The notes under the pieces are model-generated. The model was not told the DNA's origin, did not search any database, and saw nothing but the letters and a program-made list of their open reading frames with translations. Source: Bordetella parapertussis (GTDB lineage Bacteria; Pseudomonadota; Gammaproteobacteria; Burkholderiales; Burkholderiaceae_A). From it: a DNA stretch of 64,000 nt. Within the stretch, counting starts at the first letter, position 1, and each line of letters opens with the position of its first letter. The position numbers were made by a program, and so were the translations under genes. Positions 60,659-64,000 of this stretch are shown here, piece after piece. Where the stretch lies: positions 92,045 to 156,044 of the forward strand of contig CAMCRF010000004.1 of the NCBI GenBank assembly GCA_945877235.1. The letters run 5' to 3'.

Positions 60659-62087
60659 TCTCGTCGATACGGCTTTGCTTCGCTGCCAGGCGCCGCCCCC
60701 TGCCCGCATGGGCACGCTTGCCCGGGTGGTTGGGCTAACGCTGGAGGCACGGGGACTGATGGCCCCACTGGGGTCTGTGTGTGAGGTGGTGGGCGATGAG
60801 CATCACCGCGTGGAGGCCGAGGTGGTTGGCTTTCAAGACCAGACACTCTTTCTCATGCCATTCTCCGAGCCCCGTGGCATTGGACCCGGTGCGCGTGTGC
60901 ATGTCGTTGAGTCATCTGCTCGTGCGCCTGTCGGTCCGGAGTTGCTCGGACGCGTGGTGGGGCCCCGGGGAGAGGCCCTCGATGGCAAGCCCAATCCCGA
61001 ATGTAAGGATTTGTTGAGCTTGCTGGGACTGCCCGTGAACCCCATGGAGCGTGGGCCCATCCATGATGTGCTCGATGTGGGCGTGAAGGCCGTCAATGGG
61101 CTGCTCACCATGGGCAAGGGCCAGCGGGTGGGCTTGGTGGCAGGCTCAGGGGTTGGCAAGAGTAGCCTATTGGGCATGATGACGCGCTTTACCAAGGCCG
61201 ACCTGGTGGTCATTGGGTTGATTGGGGAGCGCGGTCGCGAGGTGCAGGCCTTCATTCAGGAGAGTCTTGGCCCCGAGGGGCTCTCGCGCAGCGTGGTGGT
61301 GGCGGCCCCCGCAAATGTCTCGGCCATTCTGCGTTTGAAGGCAACACAATACGCCCACCTGATTGCGGAGTACTTCCGTGATCGAGGCAAGAATGTCTTG
61401 CTTTTGGTAGACAGTCTGACCCGGGTTGCCCACGCGCAACGGGAGATTGGCCTTGCGGTGGGCGAACCTCCGACCGCCAAGGGCTACCCCCCTTCAGTCT
61501 TTAGTCTGTTGCCCAATCTGATCGAGCGTGCAGGGGTAGGCCGCTTTGGGCACGGCAGCATTACAGCGATTTATACGGTCCTGGCCGAGGGAGACGACGG
61601 CAACGACCCGATTGTGGATATTGCCCGCGCCTCACTGGATGGCCAGGTGATGTTGTCGCGCGCCTTGGCAGATGCGGCCCACTATCCTGCGATTGACCTC
61701 AACGGGAGCGTTTCAAGGGTCATACAAAACCTACTTCCGCCCGACCAGCTCAAGCGCGCCAATCGGTTCCGGCGGCTCTGGTCTCTGTACCAACAGAACT
61801 TGGACTTGATACAAGTTGGTGCTTACCAACAAGGGGCCAATCCAGATCTGGATGAGGCCATTCGGCTGCGCCCTGTCATGGAGCAGTTTCTGGTCCAGAG
61901 CATGGATGAGAGCGTTGCCTTTGATGAGACCCAGCAGATGATTGCCCGCCTGACACAAGAGGCAGAGGCCAAGCATCAGGCGGCGCAGGCGCAGGCCCAA
62001 GCGCAGGCTGCTGCAGCGCAGCGGGCCGCACAGCAGCGCAACAAGCCTGCTGCGAGTCCGGCCGGACGATTTGGGAGGGGTGCATGA
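60645..62087 (+). CDS. fliI: Flagellum-specific export ATPase FliI
   Basis: 480 residues. Walker A GLVAGSGVGKSSLLGMMTR (about 160-178), then VIGLIGERGREVQAFIQESL and Walker B NVLLLVDSLTRVAHAQREIG. FliI hexamers power substrate unloading at the export gate. A Gln/Ala-rich C-terminal tail of about 40 residues is unusual. It overlaps fliH by 14 bp and fliJ by 4 bp. Confidence 0.98.
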   Translation: MMLSDLVDTALLRCQAPPPARMGTLARVVGLTLEARGLMAPLGSVCEVVGDEHHRVEAEVVGFQDQTLFLMPFSEPRGIGPGARVHVVESSARAPVGPELLGRVVGPRGEALDGKPNPECKDLLSLLGLPVNPMERGPIHDVLDVGVKAVNGLLTMGKGQRVGLVAGSGVGKSSLLGMMTRFTKADLVVIGLIGERGREVQAFIQESLGPEGLSRSVVVAAPANVSAILRLKATQYAHLIAEYFRDRGKNVLLLVDSLTRVAHAQREIGLAVGEPPTAKGYPPSVFSLLPNLIERAGVGRFGHGSITAIYTVLAEGDDGNDPIVDIARASLDGQVMLSRALADAAHYPAIDLNGSVSRVIQNLLPPDQLKRANRFRRLWSLYQQNLDLIQVGAYQQGANPDLDEAIRLRPVMEQFLVQSMDESVAFDETQQMIARLTQEAEAKHQAAQAQAQAQAAAAQRAAQQRNKPAASPAGRFGRGA

Positions 62088-62530
62088 GCAAGCCTTGGGA
62101 GATTCTGGGCAAGCTAGCAGAAAAGAAGTCGGAGGATGCGCGTAAGACCCTTGCGCAGATTGATGACCTCATAGGTCGACTTGAGCAGCGAAGGCTGCAA
62201 GTGGGTGCTCTCTTACAAGAGAACGTAGAGAGACTGCGCTCCCCAAACGCACGACTTCAAATGTCTGACATTCGGGTCATTAACGTGTTTATGACGAACT
62301 TGTCGTCCGCCCTTCAGAGCATTGAACGAGAGAAGAAGGTGCTGCTCGAGCATAGACGTCGCCAAGCGGACACCTATCTTAGAGCCCGCCGGGAGGAGCA
62401 GAAGATGGATTCGCTCCAGGACAGGGAGGAGGAGCGCCTCCGAATCGAAAAGACGACAAGGGAGCTCAAAGAAATGGATGCGGCGGCCATTCAGAGATAC
62501 AACCAAGAGTCTGCAAATCGTCGGCATTAA
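62084..62530 (+). CDS. fliJ: Flagellar export protein FliJ
   Basis: 148 residues, an antiparallel coiled coil as in FliJ, with LAEKKSEDARKTLAQIDDLI, QLQVGALL-like heptads and a C-terminal KMDSLQDREEERLRIEKTTR. FliJ is the stalk in the FliI ring and recycles chaperones. It is the last clear gene of the flrC-fliE operon. fliK, often next, is elsewhere (11216). Confidence 0.95.
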   Translation: MSKPWEILGKLAEKKSEDARKTLAQIDDLIGRLEQRRLQVGALLQENVERLRSPNARLQMSDIRVINVFMTNLSSALQSIEREKKVLLEHRRRQADTYLRARREEQKMDSLQDREEERLRIEKTTRELKEMDAAAIQRYNQESANRRH

Positions 62531-62545
62531 TCTTGCTTGGCAAGA
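62531..62545 (+). terminator. Small hairpin after fliJ
   Basis: TCTTGC-TTG-GCAAGA forms a 6-bp stem followed by ATTTAT. A weak terminator candidate for the fliE-fliJ transcript. Confidence 0.35.
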
Positions 62546-62570
62546 ATTTATCGGTTAGGGGGTCGTTTGT

Positions 62571-62596
62571 GCATGAAAACACTAAAGTTTTCATGC
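62571..62596 (+). repeat. Perfect 10-bp inverted repeat overlapping the -35 of the repeat-gene promoter
   Basis: GCATGAAAAC, six-base centre ACTAAA, GTTTTCATGC. The right half and the centre contain the sigma-28 -35 box TAAAGTTT (62583-62590). No T tract follows, so an operator or cruciform is at least as likely as a terminator. Confidence 0.75.
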
Positions 62597-62609
62597 AGAC
62601 CGCCGACCA
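62583..62609 (+). promoter_or_regulatory. Sigma-28 promoter for the terminal repeat gene
   Basis: TAAAGTTT-N11-GCCGACCA: a perfect -35, exact spacing, -10 with GCCGA conserved. It lies about 58 bp before the ATG at 62668. Confidence 0.8.
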
Positions 62610-62667
62610 TTGAGAGAACTAGAAAAAGTGGGTGAACTTCGCCCTTTGGAAGCGATAAGGACTGACG

Positions 62668-64000
62668 ATGGCCATCGAAAATTCGACAGTAACGGGTTGG
62701 AGCAATGCGACGATATCCTCAGTCGCCACTTCCGACATTGCGTCCCTGACCACGACTCAGGTTCAGTCGATCCCGACCGCAGCGGTCTCTGGTCTCACCT
62801 CGTCTCAATTCACTGCGCTCTCTACACGCCAGATTCAAGCACTCTCGGCTGAGCAAATCGTTGGCCTTATTGAGGAGCAAATGCAGTACATGGGGGTCAA
62901 GGTCGCTGCCTTGACGACTGCGCAGATGGCTGCAATCGAGACCCGCGATATCGATAATCTGTCCACGCAGCAGATGGTTGCGCTGACGACACTCCAGTTC
63001 TCGGCCGTTACGACCGCCCAAGTAGCCGCATTGACCACCGAGCAATTGGCCGCTATTGAGACCAGAGACATCGCGTCTCTGGGCACCTCACAGATTGCCG
63101 CCTTGTCTACGGCTCAGCTCTCTGCTTTAGATACCAAACAGATTGCCGCCCTCACTACGGTTCAAGCCTCTTCGCTAACGACCGTTCAGCTCGCCAGCAT
63201 GAGCACGAGCCAGCTCAACGCTATTGAAACGCAGGATGTCGCTGCGATGACGACGGCGCAGGTGTCTGCGCTGAGCACGGCGCAGGTTGCAGCGTTGACG
63301 ACGCGCCAGGTGGATGCGTTGAGCACGGCGCAGGTAGCGGCGCTGGGAACGGCGCAGGTAGCGGCGCTCGATACCAAGCAGGTTGCTGCGTTGAACACGC
63401 GTCAGGCTGCGGTGTTGACGAGTGATCAGCTTGCGAAGCTGAGCACGGCACAGGTTGCTGCGATTGAGACGCGTGATATTGCTGCGATGACGACGGCGCA
63501 GGTGGCTGCGCTGAGCACGGCGCAGGTTGCAGCGTTGACGACGCGCCAGGTGGAGGCACTGACCTCGACCCAGGTAGATGCGCTGAGTACGGCACAGCTC
63601 TCTAAGATGACGGTGCAGCAGATTGCTGCGATTGAGACGCGAGACCTGGTAGAGATCGATACGACCAAGCTCGATGATTTAACGACGGCGCAGATTGCAG
63701 CGTTGACGACGCGCCAGGTGGATGCGTTGAGCACGGCGCAGGTAGCGGCGCTGGGAACGGCACAGATTGAGGCTTTTGATTCGACCCAGCTCTCGGCTCT
63801 GAGCTCTGGACAGCTAACCAGCTTGACGAACACACAACTCGGATTTTTAACAACTTCGGCAATCGTTGGATTAGAAACCCGAGATATTGCTGCGATGACG
63901 ACGGCGCAGGTGGCTGCGCTGAGCACGGCGCAGGTTGCAGCGTTGACGACGCGCCAGGTGGAGGCACTGACCTCGACCCAGGTAGATGCGCTGAGTACGG
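62668..64000 (+). CDS. Giant octapeptide-repeat protein, late flagellar class (3' end outside window)
   Basis: 444 codons are open to the window edge with no stop. After a 15-residue start with no Sec signal (MAIENSTVTGWSNAT) the protein consists of 53 complete units plus a partial one, of consensus [VIL]xALxTxQ, for example VAALSTAQ. One unit (MQYMGVK) is 7 residues. A variant ending ETRD or ETQD recurs at units 10, 15, 22, 32, 39 and 49. There is no cysteine and almost no proline or aromatic residue. It has its own sigma-28 promoter and follows fliJ. I do not recognise a named family. It could be a flagellar type III substrate, filament-associated fibre or ruler; all are inference. Confidence 0.85.
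   Translation, partial: MAIENSTVTGWSNATISSVATSDIASLTTTQVQSIPTAAVSGLTSSQFTALSTRQIQALSAEQIVGLIEEQMQYMGVKVAALTTAQMAAIETRDIDNLSTQQMVALTTLQFSAVTTAQVAALTTEQLAAIETRDIASLGTSQIAALSTAQLSALDTKQIAALTTVQASSLTTVQLASMSTSQLNAIETQDVAAMTTAQVSALSTAQVAALTTRQVDALSTAQVAALGTAQVAALDTKQVAALNTRQAAVLTSDQLAKLSTAQVAAIETRDIAAMTTAQVAALSTAQVAALTTRQVEALTSTQVDALSTAQLSKMTVQQIAAIETRDLVEIDTTKLDDLTTAQIAALTTRQVDALSTAQVAALGTAQIEAFDSTQLSALSSGQLTSLTNTQLGFLTTSAIVGLETRDIAAMTTAQVAALSTAQVAALTTRQVEALTSTQVDALST
63475..63592 (+). repeat. 118-bp direct repeat, copy 1
   Basis: Identical over 118 bases to 63883-64000, offset 408 bp. Copy 2 is cut by the window end, so the true identity may be longer. Confidence 0.93.
63883..64000 (+). repeat. 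118-bp direct repeat, copy 2 (cut by window end)
   Basis: Identical to 63475-63592. It begins after an ETRD unit as copy 1 does, at a distance of 17 octapeptide units. Confidence 0.93.

Larger units (their letters stand above)
62713..64000 (+). repeat. 24-bp coding repeat array
   Basis: A continuous 24-bp period encodes the octapeptides. Sequence similarity rises towards the right: early units (before about 63230) differ much in codon use, later ones are nearly identical. Strong matches recur at 408 bp (17 units). The period and coding frame rule out a CRISPR array. Confidence 0.92.

Noticed and set aside
63221..63967. Several minus-strand open frames in the repeat array, rich in Cys, Ser, Pro or Ala-Val
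   Set aside because: They are reverse readings of the 24-bp repeat; the plus frame has the start codon, promoter and uninterrupted reading.
62713..64000. Array of short repeats considered as a CRISPR
   Set aside because: There are no unique spacers between repeats, the 24-bp period is continuous and in frame, and no cas gene is present.

Overview
The window is almost entirely one flagellar regulon from a moderately GC-rich member of the Pseudomonadota. The gene set is of the polar type: flhF and flhG, two sigma-54 activators, a FliA sigma-28 factor, a PomA/MotA-like stator, and FlgP/FlgT-like basal-body proteins. Gene order (fliKLMNOPQR-flhB; flhA-flhF-flhG-fliA; flrC-like-fliEFGHIJ; flgBCDEF, flgGHIJKL-fliD) resembles gammaproteobacterial polar clusters such as Vibrio or Pseudomonas. 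I cannot separate gamma from beta on sequence alone. No RNA gene, insertion sequence, integrase or CRISPR array was seen, and no stretch longer than about 300 bases lacks a gene.

Layout: 1-4307 is non-flagellar (livM, an FMN-binding glutamate-synthase-like protein, a VIC-type ion channel, a small membrane protein). 4311-11081 on the minus strand is fliS, two unknown genes, fliA, flhG, flhF and flhA. 11216-20892 on the plus strand is fliK to flhB plus a three-gene module of unknown function with a DamX-like SPOR protein. 20911-22915 (minus) is motB-motA. Next come a DUF1566-like lipoprotein and a FleQ/FlrA-like activator. 24746-28424 holds flgP, flgT, a LysM/FimV-like protein, a second FliK-like protein and a mini-FlhB. 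Then come flgN-flgM and flgA (minus) and a LysM-transglycosylase-like gene, followed by the rod-hook operons flgB-flgF and flgG-flgL-fliD. The filament block holds flaG, a 711-aa flagellin, a TPR-like protein and a 1021-aa flagellin. After several small or exported proteins, an flrC-like activator leads fliEFGHIJ. The window ends inside an open reading frame made almost entirely of 8-residue repeats.

Regulation can be read from the DNA. Good sigma-54 (-24/-12) matches precede flhA, fliK, flgB, flgG, the TPR gene, the second flagellin and the flrC-like gene. Good sigma-28 matches (TAAAGTTT-N11-GCCGATAA type) precede flaG, the first flagellin, flgM, flgP and the terminal repeat gene. This fits a polar flagellar hierarchy: sigma-54 activators switch on the basal body and hook, then FliA/FlgM controls late genes. 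The two flagellins appear to belong to different classes.

Most unusual: axial proteins are far larger than typical (hook FlgE 1118 aa, FlgK 1301 aa, flagellins 711 and 1021 aa). The terminal octapeptide-repeat gene has a near-consensus sigma-28 promoter overlapped by a perfect 10-bp inverted repeat. It sits just downstream of fliJ, where many genomes carry fliK, and is the best candidate here for an undescribed flagellum-associated component.
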